This document shows positions 6,604-15,093 of a DNA stretch of 25,727 nucleotides, piece after piece. Numbering within the stretch: position 1 is the stretch's first letter; each line of letters begins with the position of its first letter. This DNA comes from a virus. The notes beneath the pieces were generated by a model, which was not told where the DNA came from, ran no database searches, and saw only the letters and a program-made list of their open reading frames with translations. Position numbers and translations under genes: made by a program. Where the stretch lies: positions 1-25,727 of the IMG/VR virus record IMGVR_UViG_3300031706_000039. One strand, 5' to 3'.

Positions 6604-9344
6604 TGGGTTTCTTTATTAGTTTAATTGCCTCAGTTGTTGCATCTTGGTTAACGACTGCAATAATTTCTAGCAAATCTCAACGCGAAAGAGAATCAGAATC
6701 AGGTACAAAAGTTAATAAGCAGTCTAATATTTCTCAATTACCGGTTGTTTATGGCGAAAGAAAGATTTCGGGCACTCGCGTATTTGTGGCATCCAGCGGT
6801 AGTGACAACACATATTTATATATTATCCTGGCACTTTGTGAGGGTGAAATAAACAGCATAGGCGATGTCTATATAGATGATAAATTAAGCACAGATTTTT
6901 CTAGTGGCTTAGTTAATATTACTAAATATTTAGGCACGGACACTCAAGCAGCGGACTCTATTTTTGTCAACGCATCGATTGGCTGGACAGGAAACCACAC
7001 TTTAAAAGGCGTTGCCTATTTGGCGGTTAGGCTAAAATGGAATGCTGATGCTTTTAGTGGCATACCCAACATTGAAGCAGTGGTTAAAGGCCGTAAAATC
7101 TATAATGGTTCAACAATTGCGTACAGTACAAACCCAGCTTGGGTTCTGCGCGACTATTTAACCAACAGTCGATTTGGAAAGGCACTGCCGGCTAGCTTTA
7201 TTAATGATGCTCAGTTTTCTGCCGCTGCCACAAAATGCGATGCCATGGTGACACCCTATACAGGCGGCACACAGCAAAAGATTTTTGAATGTAATGTCAT
7301 ACTAAAAACCGATCAAACAGTTTTGCAAAATACCAAAATTATATTGTCAGGTTTTAGAGCTTTGATGCCATACCAAAATGGCAAATACGGCGTAATAGTC
7401 GAGGATCAAGGGTCGAGCAGCTTTGCTTTTAACGAAAAAAACATTGCTGGAAGTCTGAGCATTCAGGGTGTAACAAAAAAGGCCCGGTTTAACCGAGTTA
7501 CAGCCGTTTTTGATAATCCTAACGCTAATTGGCAGAGTGACCAAATACAATACCCTGAATCTGGCAGTACAGAAGCCGCCCAATATCTCTTAGCCGATGG
7601 CGGTGTTGAGCTAGAGGCGAGAATAAATTTAAACACCGTTACTAATGTATACATGGCTCAAGACATTGCGGAAATTACATTAAAAAGAAGCCGGATCGGT
7701 CTATCGTGTAAGTTCACAGCAACCAGTGAGGCTTTAAATTGTGCAGTCGGCGACATTGTAGACGTTACGCATTCAACCCCTGGATGGTCTGCAAAGACTT
7801 TCCGCGTTAATGCTCTTTCGTTAAAAATGGATGGTACTGTCTCGGTTGAATTAATCGAACATCAAGATAGCATCTATCCGTGGTCAACCAAGACCGCAGC
7901 GCAAAACATACCAGGCACAAACTTACCTAATCCTTTTTCTGTTGCTGCCCCATTGCCTAATAATATAACCGAAGAGTTATACACCACGGTTAACTCAAAA
8001 GGCACACAATCCAGAGCGTTTTTTTCTTGGGCCGCACCCAATGATGCCTTTGTCGTTGCGTATGAGGCAGAGTACAAAATAAACGGCGCGGCAAATTATA
8101 TATTTATTGGCGTAACCAGCGCATTAGAGGCGAGAATCGATGACATACCAGCGGGGCAATATGATTTTCGAGTTAGGTCAATAAACTCTATGGGGGCAAA
8201 ATCTTCTTATGCCTCTATAAATAACAAAACGATCTCAGGGTTAACCGCTGTACCCGGCGACGTTAATAATTTTTCTATCCGGGCACTTGATGGGCAATGT
8301 CATTTAAGCTGGGCAAGAATAACAGATTTAGACGTAATTAATGGCGGGTATGTTCGCATACGTCACAGCCCATTAATAGCAAACGCGACCTGGGAAGATG
8401 GGCAAGACATTGGCGAAGCCATTGCCGGCAGCCAAACCGCAACCGTTTTGCCACTATTGGCCGGCACATACATGGCCAAAGCGGTGGACGAAGGTGGGCG
8501 ATTTAGCACAACGGCAAAATACGCCGTAACCACGGTGCCTAACATTATCGACTTTAATGCAGTAGTAACAGCCACGGAAAACCCGTCATTTTCTGGTGCG
8601 AAAAACAATATGATCGTGGTTAATAACATTTTAAAACTTGAAGGTTCCCCGCGTTTTTTATTAACCGAGGCTAGTGATTTTTTGATTGCAGAAGATGGCA
8701 AAAAGTTAACGCGCGAAATTGGCGATGTTGGAGTAATTGAAAGCAGCGGGTCTTATTATTTTGCAAATTCGCTTGATTTAGGCTCAATTTATACAAGCCG
8801 ACTTACTGCCAAAATTAATTCTTCCGTGTCGCTTGTTTCAGATTTAATTGATTACAGAATAGCAAATATAGATACCTGGCAAAATTTCGATGGTGCATCC
8901 AGTGATGCAATTACGGCAATTTTAGAATTAAGAACCACGGCAAACAACCCCGCATCAAATCCAACATGGACAGATTGGGCACCGTTTTTAGTAGGCGATT
9001 ATCACGCCAGGGCATACGAGTTTAGGGTGATGGTTACTAATACAGATTCAACTTTTAACATTAATATTACCACTCTAGCTGTAACGGTTGATATGCCCGA
9101 CCGGGTGGAAAAAGCCAGCGATTTATCGGTGTCTGCAAGCAGTACAGCCGTTTCATTTGGCAGCAATTTTAAAGCGGTCCCCGTCATTGGCGTGACAATG
9201 AACGATTCAAATAGCGGCGATTACTTTAGGGTTACAAGCAAAGCGCGAACTGGTTTTACGGTCCAGTGTTTTAATTCATCTAACACAGGCATTGCAAGGT
9301 CTATTAACTGGCAAGCAATTGGCTATGGCAAAGAGGCAGCATAA
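6603..9344 (+). CDS. Tail tip attachment protein (gpJ-like)
   Basis: I chose ATG 6603, overlapping the upstream stop as TAATG, over an in-frame upstream ATG at 6588 that would extend further into the previous gene. The 913-aa product opens with a hydrophobic segment (FFISLIASVVASWLTTAII), then LPVVYGERKISGTRVFVASS and YIILALCEGEINSIGDVYID, hallmarks of the host-specificity protein J family. A fibronectin type III-like domain lies around residues 450-550 (YDFRVRSINSMGAKSSYA), with further beta-sandwich modules after it. J-type proteins form the conical tip and recognise the receptor; the C terminus is usually the variable specificity region. No gpI or gpK homologue is seen next to it, so the tail tip set is compact. 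Confidence 0.82.
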   Translation: MGFFISLIASVVASWLTTAIISSKSQRERESESGTKVNKQSNISQLPVVYGERKISGTRVFVASSGSDNTYLYIILALCEGEINSIGDVYIDDKLSTDFSSGLVNITKYLGTDTQAADSIFVNASIGWTGNHTLKGVAYLAVRLKWNADAFSGIPNIEAVVKGRKIYNGSTIAYSTNPAWVLRDYLTNSRFGKALPASFINDAQFSAAATKCDAMVTPYTGGTQQKIFECNVILKTDQTVLQNTKIILSGFRALMPYQNGKYGVIVEDQGSSSFAFNEKNIAGSLSIQGVTKKARFNRVTAVFDNPNANWQSDQIQYPESGSTEAAQYLLADGGVELEARINLNTVTNVYMAQDIAEITLKRSRIGLSCKFTATSEALNCAVGDIVDVTHSTPGWSAKTFRVNALSLKMDGTVSVELIEHQDSIYPWSTKTAAQNIPGTNLPNPFSVAAPLPNNITEELYTTVNSKGTQSRAFFSWAAPNDAFVVAYEAEYKINGAANYIFIGVTSALEARIDDIPAGQYDFRVRSINSMGAKSSYASINNKTISGLTAVPGDVNNFSIRALDGQCHLSWARITDLDVINGGYVRIRHSPLIANATWEDGQDIGEAIAGSQTATVLPLLAGTYMAKAVDEGGRFSTTAKYAVTTVPNIIDFNAVVTATENPSFSGAKNNMIVVNNILKLEGSPRFLLTEASDFLIAEDGKKLTREIGDVGVIESSGSYYFANSLDLGSIYTSRLTAKINSSVSLVSDLIDYRIANIDTWQNFDGASSDAITAILELRTTANNPASNPTWTDWAPFLVGDYHARAYEFRVMVTNTDSTFNINITTLAVTVDMPDRVEKASDLSVSASSTAVSFGSNFKAVPVIGVTMNDSNSGDYFRVTSKARTGFTVQCFNSSNTGIARSINWQAIGYGKEAA

Positions 9345-10240
9345 TGGCACAGCATGATTATGATATAGCAAACGGGACCGGCGCAGCCGTCAGGACTGAC
9401 ATTAATAACGTCTTGGACGCGGTGGTTAGCCAAAACAGCGGAAGCAGCGCACCAAGCACAACTTATAGTTATCAACAGTGGGCAGATACTTCCGCAGGGC
9501 TGTTAAAGATTCGCAACGGCGCGAACAATGCCTGGGTAACAGTAGGCACATTAGATGCTGCAAACCTTGGCCTAGCCACACTAGCCAGCCCGACATTGAC
9601 CGGCAACCCTAAATCAGTGACGCCAGCAACCGGAGACAATGATACTAGCATTGCTACAACCGCCTTTGTAAAAACATTGGTCGATTCAGCAGTAGCAGCG
9701 GCAGTGGGTAATTTGACGGATGCCCAAATGCCAGCAGGGTCAGTTTTACAAGTGAAAGCCTTTTACCATGATGGTATTGACGATTCATCATCTTCTACCC
9801 ATGTGTTTGGTGGATTAACTGGAACAATTACACCCTCAAGCTCATCAAATAAAATACTTGTAACCATGAATGTCAACTGCGAAACAGTAACAGCTTTTGG
9901 TAAAGTTCCATTTATGGTTACAGCCTTTAGGGGGTCGGGTTCTAAAGGGGCAGCAGCAACAGGGACTAATTTAGCCCCGTCTAACAGTTCAGCAAATGGG
10001 GGTTGGCCGCATGGGGCGTTCGCGGATAATGTTCGCGGAATGGCCGCTTATGATCCAGATGGGGGAAGTGGATCAGGCAGTTCAGATGGAACTGTGTCGT
10101 TGAGCGCCTTAGACTCTCCAAATAGTACATCAAGCGTAGGCTATACAGTTGCGGGTCGCAGCAGCGCGAACAGTGGGACATTTAGGATGGGTGGTCGTGC
10201 AGCACAATCATCAATGATACTAATGGAAATTAAGGGCTAA
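9344..10240 (+). CDS. Tail fibre-like protein, 298 aa
   Basis: It starts MAQHDYDIANGTGAAVRTD, overlapping the J-like stop by one base. The N-terminal module (..VLDAVVSQNSGSSAPSTTY...QWADTSAGLLKIRNGANNAW) is one I recognise from fibres of marine phages and presumably joins the fibre to the tail. A short repeat region with SPTLTGNPKSVTPATGDNDT and IATTAFV follows, which is the classic fibre shaft motif. The C-terminal half is Gly/Ser-rich with beta-strand character (GGSGSGSSDGTVSLSAL) and probably forms the distal domain. No chaperone domain or peptidase is evident. Confidence 0.75.
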   Translation: MAQHDYDIANGTGAAVRTDINNVLDAVVSQNSGSSAPSTTYSYQQWADTSAGLLKIRNGANNAWVTVGTLDAANLGLATLASPTLTGNPKSVTPATGDNDTSIATTAFVKTLVDSAVAAAVGNLTDAQMPAGSVLQVKAFYHDGIDDSSSSTHVFGGLTGTITPSSSSNKILVTMNVNCETVTAFGKVPFMVTAFRGSGSKGAAATGTNLAPSNSSANGGWPHGAFADNVRGMAAYDPDGGSGSGSSDGTVSLSALDSPNSTSSVGYTVAGRSSANSGTFRMGGRAAQSSMILMEIKG

Positions 10241-10243
10241 ATC

Positions 10244-12133
10244 ATGGCAGACGTAAAAATAAGCGAATTACCAGCACTCACTTCACCCGACGGTGCCGAA
10301 GAGTTAGTTGTTAATGATGGTGGCACGACTAAAAAAATCACCATAGCCAACGCAACATCGGCGAGCCTGGCTAAGGCGGGGGGCACGATGACAGGCGCGC
10401 TTACAGTTAATAATACTGCAACTGCTAATGGTCTGACCGCCACCTCAACCACTACCAGCGGAAACTTACGGGTACAGAACAGCGCTTCAGGTGCAACAGC
10501 ATCCGATGGTGTCCTACTGCAATCCAACTCTAACGCTGCGTATCTTTGGAACTATGAATCTGGTGATATGATTTTTGCAACTGCTAACGCAGAAGCCATG
10601 AGATTATCTTCTGGAAAAGTTGGCGTAGGAGCCACGGCTCCAGCTACAGATATTCACGTTAAAACCTCCACCGCTGGAGCCATAACTTCAGGAGCAGCGC
10701 GTCAGGGTTCTGTAATTAGATTAGAGCATGACGCTAATTGGGAATCTGGCTACACTGGAGGAGATTTCTTAGGGGGTGTGGAGTTTTATTCAGGCGACGA
10801 TACTACAGGAGAGGGCGTAAGAACAGCCATAAAGACCACTGTTGACGGCCCGTACAATCAAAACAGTTTAGCATTTTACACGGCACCATCAGTCAGTCTT
10901 CCTATTCAACAACGTATGGTTATAGACCCTTCTGGAAATGTTGGTATTGGTGTAACTCCAGCTACTTGGCATAGTAATTATGATGTTTTACAGATGGGTG
11001 AGCAGACTATGCTATACGCCCATGCTGATGGTATAGGTAATGATTCAGCAACGTATTTAGGCACTAACGTCTATGAGAATAGTGGTGCTAAATATTTACG
11101 CACTGATAAATCATCACTTTATAGGCAGCAGTCTGGTAAACATGACTTTTATGTAGCCCCATCAGGAGCAGCAGGTTCAGCGATAAGCTGGACTACTGCG
11201 ATGACTGTTGCTAACACTGGACTCGTTGGTATCGGCGGTACACCTACACAACCTTTACATGTCACAAAGGAAATAGCTGGCTATCAAACTTATCTAAATA
11301 ATGATAATGGTGCTGGTCAAGGATTAAAAGTAAGGATTAAAGCTAACGATTCTGGAAACTTCAATATACTAGATTTAGTATCCGCTTCTAGTGGCTCTGA
11401 CGTATCAGCTATGGTCGTCCGTGATGATGGCAACGTAGGTATTGGCACTGCCTCTCCATCAGTAAAGTTACAGACTGAGCTACAGCGATCAACTGTTTTT
11501 AACGCTGCAAATTACACTACTTGGGCTGATATTCTTTGTAGAAACCAGTTGGATACTGACAACATTGCGACAGGCATTGGATTTATACCTGATGGGCAAA
11601 ACTACACCAACGGGGCATCTGGCATTGCTGCCGTGGCTGGTACAGGCGATAGTGAAAGCTCATTGGTTGTTATTACGAGACCTAATGGAGCAGTTGCTAG
11701 AGAATCTGCACGTTTCCAATCAAGCGGTGGCATATCATTCAACGGAGACACAGCAGCAGCTAATGCCCTAGATGATTATGAAGAGGGTACTTGGACTGCT
11801 GTAGATGTCTCTGGCGGGAATCTTACTTTTGGTAACACAGGGTCTAGGTATGTAAAGATAGGAAGATTGGTTCATGTGAACATCTTCTTTACTTTCCCTG
11901 CAAACAGTCAAGGCTCCGATTGTCTTATCGGAGGACTGCCTTTTGCAGCAGAATCGGGTAATAACTATTCATACTTAACAGGCCGTAGTGCTTCGGGTGG
12001 AGTAATTTGTCAAGTAAACGCTGGCGATATTAAGTTTGATATTAGATTAGCGGGTTCCGACACGTCTAAACTAAACTCACAAATGTCTGGCTCACATATC
12101 CTTATAAGCGGCACTTACTACGCAGCATCATAA
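10244..12133 (+). CDS. Tail fibre protein, 629 aa, VGIG repeats
   Basis: It begins MADVKISELPALTSPDGAEE, an anchor motif common in marine phage fibres, then has an AKAGGTMTGALTVN shaft unit. Repeated V-G-I-G/VGVG-x-x-P units occur at about residues 126, 232, 350 and 400, each following a DxxGN or similar turn, as in trimeric intramolecular-chaperone-type fibres. The C terminus (DDYEEGTWTAVDVSGGNL, ..RYVKIGRLVHVNIFF) matches a fibre head domain I know from many marine viruses; no S74 peptidase is visible. It probably binds host surface glycans. It lies 3 nt after the previous gene, so two fibre proteins are co-expressed. Confidence 0.78.
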   Translation: MADVKISELPALTSPDGAEELVVNDGGTTKKITIANATSASLAKAGGTMTGALTVNNTATANGLTATSTTTSGNLRVQNSASGATASDGVLLQSNSNAAYLWNYESGDMIFATANAEAMRLSSGKVGVGATAPATDIHVKTSTAGAITSGAARQGSVIRLEHDANWESGYTGGDFLGGVEFYSGDDTTGEGVRTAIKTTVDGPYNQNSLAFYTAPSVSLPIQQRMVIDPSGNVGIGVTPATWHSNYDVLQMGEQTMLYAHADGIGNDSATYLGTNVYENSGAKYLRTDKSSLYRQQSGKHDFYVAPSGAAGSAISWTTAMTVANTGLVGIGGTPTQPLHVTKEIAGYQTYLNNDNGAGQGLKVRIKANDSGNFNILDLVSASSGSDVSAMVVRDDGNVGIGTASPSVKLQTELQRSTVFNAANYTTWADILCRNQLDTDNIATGIGFIPDGQNYTNGASGIAAVAGTGDSESSLVVITRPNGAVARESARFQSSGGISFNGDTAAANALDDYEEGTWTAVDVSGGNLTFGNTGSRYVKIGRLVHVNIFFTFPANSQGSDCLIGGLPFAAESGNNYSYLTGRSASGGVICQVNAGDIKFDIRLAGSDTSKLNSQMSGSHILISGTYYAAS

Positions 12134-12142
12134 CCTAATTAT

Positions 12143-12160
12143 CTAGCATGGAATTGCTAG
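12143..12160 (+). other. Small hairpin before gene at 12173
   Basis: CTAGCA (12143-12148) and TGCTAG (12155-12160) form a perfect 6-bp stem with a 6-nt loop. GGAG follows at once and is the Shine-Dalgarno of the next gene. There is no U-run, so it is more likely a message-stability or translation element than a terminator. Confidence 0.4.
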
Positions 12161-12172
12161 TGGAGAAGTAAC

Positions 12173-12424
12173 ATGGCACTAACTAAAGAAGTAATCGTAG
12201 ATAAAATCGAAGTCCTAGAAAACGGCACAGTTCAAGTGCGAACAGCCACACGAGTATTAGAAGATGGTGTAGCACTCTCCTCATCTTTCCATCGTCACGT
12301 ATGCGCGCCAGATTGTGACACTACAGGTGAAGATGCCAAGGTAATTGCTATCTGTGCAGCAGTACATACCGATGCTGTTGTATCAGCTTACGCAGCGGCA
12401 CAAGCAGCCGCAGCCCCAGAATAG
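12173..12424 (+). CDS. Hypothetical tail-region protein, 83 aa
   Basis: The start ATG 12173 is supported by GGAGAAGTAAC upstream. The protein begins MALTKEVIVDKIEVLENGTV and includes QVRTATRVLEDGVALSSSFHR, an acidic region with two Cys around RHVCAPDCDTTGED, and an Ala-rich helix at the end (AYAAAQAAAAPE). Small proteins of this form, with IEVLENG..QVR.aT.v.EDG and the H-R-H-V-x-x-P-x-D segment, often follow fibre genes in marine phages and are of unknown role. It may be a fibre accessory or assembly factor. No enzyme motif or membrane segment is present. Confidence 0.6.
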   Translation: MALTKEVIVDKIEVLENGTVQVRTATRVLEDGVALSSSFHRHVCAPDCDTTGEDAKVIAICAAVHTDAVVSAYAAAQAAAAPE

Positions 12425-12435
12425 GAGAATAGCCA

Positions 12436-12465
12436 ATGAGTAACTCAAGAGAAATAAATGCGTAG
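12436..12465 (+). CDS. Possible leader peptide, 9 aa
   Basis: A short frame (MSNSREINA) starts at ATG 12436 with AGGAG about 8 nt upstream. It ends with TAG at 12463-12465, overlapping the next gene's ATG (12458) by 8 nt as ATGCGTAG. The next gene has no good Shine-Dalgarno of its own, so it may be translated by coupling through this leader. The frame is too short to be tested by composition. Confidence 0.3.
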   Translation: MSNSREINA

Positions 12466-13000
12466 GTTGCTTTGGCTTGCCGTGTTGTTGCCTGTAATGG
12501 CTACTGCTGCTGACCCTATTGTCACTGATTCAACCAGTAATTCTACGGTTAGTAGTAAGTCGGCGACAACTACAACGATAAGGACTAATCCGCCATCAGC
12601 TATCTCGCCATCTATTAACGCGAGCAACTCAGATTTGTGCGCCATCGGGGTGAGTGGTGCAGTACAGACGCAGATCATCGGCATTAGCACAGGCCAAGCC
12701 TATAGAGATGCCAATTGCGAGCGATTAAAGATCAGTAAAATTCTTTTCGATATGGGAATGAAAGTGGCGGCAGTTAGCGTGATGTGTCAGGACTTTAGAG
12801 TCTTTGATGCCATGTTGAAGGCAGGCACACCATGCCCAATCAAAGGCAAGATAGGAACAGAAGCCAAAGCTCTATGGGTGGAGAATGAAGATGAGATACC
12901 AACTAAAGAAGAAATTACAACGATGGACAGGGGCAAGTTCTTGGACAATCTTTGGGCTGGCATTCTTGGTATGGGTGTTTTTGCTATCTTCTTACTCTAA
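12458..13000 (+). CDS. Secreted membrane-anchored protein, 180 aa
   Basis: Residues 1-18 (MRRLLWLAVLLPVMATAA) form a signal peptide with a likely cut after ATA-A. A Ser/Thr-rich segment follows (TDSTSNSTVSSKSATTTT), then INPSINASN-type and SDLCAIGVSGAVQTQIIGIS sequence, a second domain with two Cys (DANCERLKISK, SVMCQDFRVFDAML), and a short hydrophobic C terminus (WAGILGMGVFAIFLL) that is probably a membrane anchor. I recognise the family from marine phage genomes, where it sits upstream of lysis genes; its function is not established. Four cysteines could make disulfides in the periplasm. Its last 116 nt overlap the next gene in another frame. Confidence 0.7.
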   Translation: MRRLLWLAVLLPVMATAADPIVTDSTSNSTVSSKSATTTTIRTNPPSAISPSINASNSDLCAIGVSGAVQTQIIGISTGQAYRDANCERLKISKILFDMGMKVAAVSVMCQDFRVFDAMLKAGTPCPIKGKIGTEAKALWVENEDEIPTKEEITTMDRGKFLDNLWAGILGMGVFAIFLL

Positions 13001-14330
13001 CGCTGACGCGCCTGTAATAGAGTACGAGATACCAGACGATGGATGGGTAGAGGTTCCACTAGGATTCACCTTTCCATTTTACGGTAACAATTACATTACC
13101 AGCTTCATGTTTGCTAACGGAGTTGTTGGCTTCTTAGAGCCTCAGTACGATGGGTTTTGTTGCGAGGGTGTTGACCTAGATCACTATACTGGTTCGCGCT
13201 TCAACTATACCATTATGCCGTTCCATACGGACTTAATTAACACTGGGCGAGGACGCTTCTACAGCCAAGGTGACGCTACATACCAAAAGTATATTTGGAA
13301 GAATTTATCTGAGTATTACGATGAAGCCACAGATAATACGTTTGACCTGACTATTTACCCAGCAGGCAATATACAAATGACGTATGAGAAGTTGGATATA
13401 AAGAATCATAACGTGACTGTTGGAATAGTAGGCGATAGAAGTTTAGGCGAGTACGAGCAATGGTTTTACAACGAAATACAAGAACATGGCGCAGTCTATT
13501 GGGACAGCCAAGGATCTCAGCCAATAGTGATACCAGAGGGCAATAGTATATGTAGTGCCGAGCCAATGAGTTCATTGATTTGCAACTACTACCCCGAAGC
13601 CTACGCTGAGTACATATACAACCAGAGCTGTGCAGAAAGCCCATTGTATGACATAGGTTGCGATGGGTATCAGCAGGCGTATTTGGATCAGCAGTGCGAT
13701 ATTGATTCTAGTTACAGCGTGTCATGCCCTAATTACTATCTCACGACCGTAGTTGAGGAAGAGACTGAAGTGGCTTATATACCGCCTGTACAGGTAGTGA
13801 TGCCAGAAGTTGTCATAGTGGCAACAGTTGTACAAGAAACTGTAAAAGTAGAAGTTCAGGAAGTTGCAGAAATAGAGGTTGTAGAAGACCCTCAAGTAGA
13901 CATTATTGAAGAGGTCGAGGCTGAACTAGCAGAGGAACTTGCAGCAATAGAACCAGAACTGGAAGTTGTCAAGGAAGTTGCAGAAATAGAGGCTGTTCAG
14001 GAAGTTCAAGAGCCTACTAAGACAGAGAAGAAACAATCGAAAGAACAGAAGATGCGAGCCATCATTTCCAACAAGCTCAAGTCTTTAGCTAAAGAGATTG
14101 GTGAGGCTACCAGCTTACAGGCTCAGAAGGATTTGCAAAATTATATCATTGCTTTGCTAGGGTATAACTCAGGATTCAATAAAGGCATAGCCTTAGTCGA
14201 TGCTCCGTTCTATGAGTACGAAGTGGTTTATGTAGATAAAAAGATTCCCGAAAACCAGCGCGGTCTCCGCAATGGCCTAGCGAATCAAATACTACACAAC
14301 AAGTTGGTGGATTTGCAATGGCAGAAATAG
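12885..14330 (+). CDS. Secreted NIDO-like, Cys-repeat protein, 481 aa
   Basis: The start at ATG 12885 has GGAG 7 nt upstream. A basic N terminus (MKMRYQLKKKLQRW) and a hydrophobic stretch (FGLAFLVWVFLLSSYSNADA) give a long signal peptide. The mature part has a NIDO/adhesin-like beta domain (LGFTFPFYGNNYITSF, IMPFHTDLI; residues ~45-190), then Cys-rich repeats C-x(n)-Y-x-x-A-Y-x(n)-C with PLYDIGCDGYQQAYLDQQC, an acidic Val/Glu-rich linker (~285-390) and a conserved C-terminal domain (YIIALLGYNSGF, NKLVDLQWQK). I recognise this arrangement from marine phages; its role is unknown. It may be an envelope-exposed protein made at lysis, a host-surface modifier or a virion decoration. Confidence 0.7.
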   Translation: MKMRYQLKKKLQRWTGASSWTIFGLAFLVWVFLLSSYSNADAPVIEYEIPDDGWVEVPLGFTFPFYGNNYITSFMFANGVVGFLEPQYDGFCCEGVDLDHYTGSRFNYTIMPFHTDLINTGRGRFYSQGDATYQKYIWKNLSEYYDEATDNTFDLTIYPAGNIQMTYEKLDIKNHNVTVGIVGDRSLGEYEQWFYNEIQEHGAVYWDSQGSQPIVIPEGNSICSAEPMSSLICNYYPEAYAEYIYNQSCAESPLYDIGCDGYQQAYLDQQCDIDSSYSVSCPNYYLTTVVEEETEVAYIPPVQVVMPEVVIVATVVQETVKVEVQEVAEIEVVEDPQVDIIEEVEAELAEELAAIEPELEVVKEVAEIEAVQEVQEPTKTEKKQSKEQKMRAIISNKLKSLAKEIGEATSLQAQKDLQNYIIALLGYNSGFNKGIALVDAPFYEYEVVYVDKKIPENQRGLRNGLANQILHNKLVDLQWQK

Positions 14331-14902
14331 AGTACGGCGGCGTCAAGCTAGGTGGTAGCAAGTTACTTTTAATAGTACCGCTTTTAGGCACCATTATTGG
14401 TGGAGTGTACGGTGGCTTTGAGGCTTATCAAAAATACCTGGATATGGAGGCGCGTATAAGTGAGTTTGTCACGCCGGACCTATCTGACTACGACAAGCGC
14501 ATCGCTGTCATGGATGGGAGATTCGCCATTGTAGATGCTCACATGGAGTTTGTTAGCAAAGAAATTAATTTATTTAAGGGTGAAATATCCTCGATTAAGG
14601 ATGCTACAGAAAAACATTACATTACGCTAAAGGAACTTAAACAATCCATGCGTGATGATATTAACCGCCAGGAAAAAATCATCGATAAGGTTGAAGACGA
14701 AATCGCCAAGATAGAAGACGACGTTAGAGCCACTATTGATATTGCTGATGGCCGCTTTGAAGGTAAACGCGACCAACTCCAAAACGATTACGAACAAAAG
14801 TCAGACTCTATAAGAACTGATGTAGAACGTAAATTAACCGACCTTGAAGCCCGGTTGAATAAAAAGTTACAACGAGCATTAGATAACCCACTCGCAAATT
14901 AG
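14318..14902 (+). CDS. Membrane-anchored coiled-coil protein, 194 aa
   Basis: It overlaps the upstream gene by 13 nt. One membrane segment occupies residues ~15-36 (KLLLIVPLLGTIIGGVYGG), after a short cytoplasmic N terminus MAEIEYGGVKLGGS. The rest is a long charged coiled coil with heptad-like spacing (EKHYITLKELKQSMRDD, NRQEKIIDKVEDEIAKIEDD), ending in the signature RALDNPLAN. I know this sequence type from marine phages between a secreted protein and the lysozyme. A membrane anchor plus rigid coil next to holin and endolysin suits a spanin-like or envelope-bridging role, but it has no lipobox and no identified partner, so that is inference. Confidence 0.7.
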   Translation: MAEIEYGGVKLGGSKLLLIVPLLGTIIGGVYGGFEAYQKYLDMEARISEFVTPDLSDYDKRIAVMDGRFAIVDAHMEFVSKEINLFKGEISSIKDATEKHYITLKELKQSMRDDINRQEKIIDKVEDEIAKIEDDVRATIDIADGRFEGKRDQLQNDYEQKSDSIRTDVERKLTDLEARLNKKLQRALDNPLAN

Positions 14903-14913
14903 GAAACAATACG

Positions 14914-15093
14914 ATGAACGACCGACCATTAACTGACGCAGAGAAAGACGAAATTGCCGAGCTTGCTGCTGATAAAGCGTATCAAAGATTTTATGCCGTA
15001 GTGGGCGAGTCAATTGTCAAAAAAGCAATATGGGTCTTAGGCGCTGGCGCATTTGCAGTATGGATTTATTTAAACGGAGATATGCCAAAATGA
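14914..15093 (+). CDS. Small lysis-cassette membrane protein, 59 aa
   Basis: The short frame runs from ATG 14914 (AGGAAACAATACG upstream) to TGA at 15091-15093, overlapping the lysozyme start as ATGA. The N-terminal half is charged and helical (TDAEKDEIAELAADKAYQRF), followed by one membrane segment (KKAIWVLGAGAFAVWIYL). This layout recalls small single-span holins or holin regulators seen beside the endolysin in marine phages. Since a separate multi-span holin candidate follows, this could be an antiholin or pinholin-like partner. The frame, spacing and coupling support a real gene; the precise role is uncertain. Confidence 0.7.
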   Translation: MNDRPLTDAEKDEIAELAADKAYQRFYAVVGESIVKKAIWVLGAGAFAVWIYLNGDMPK

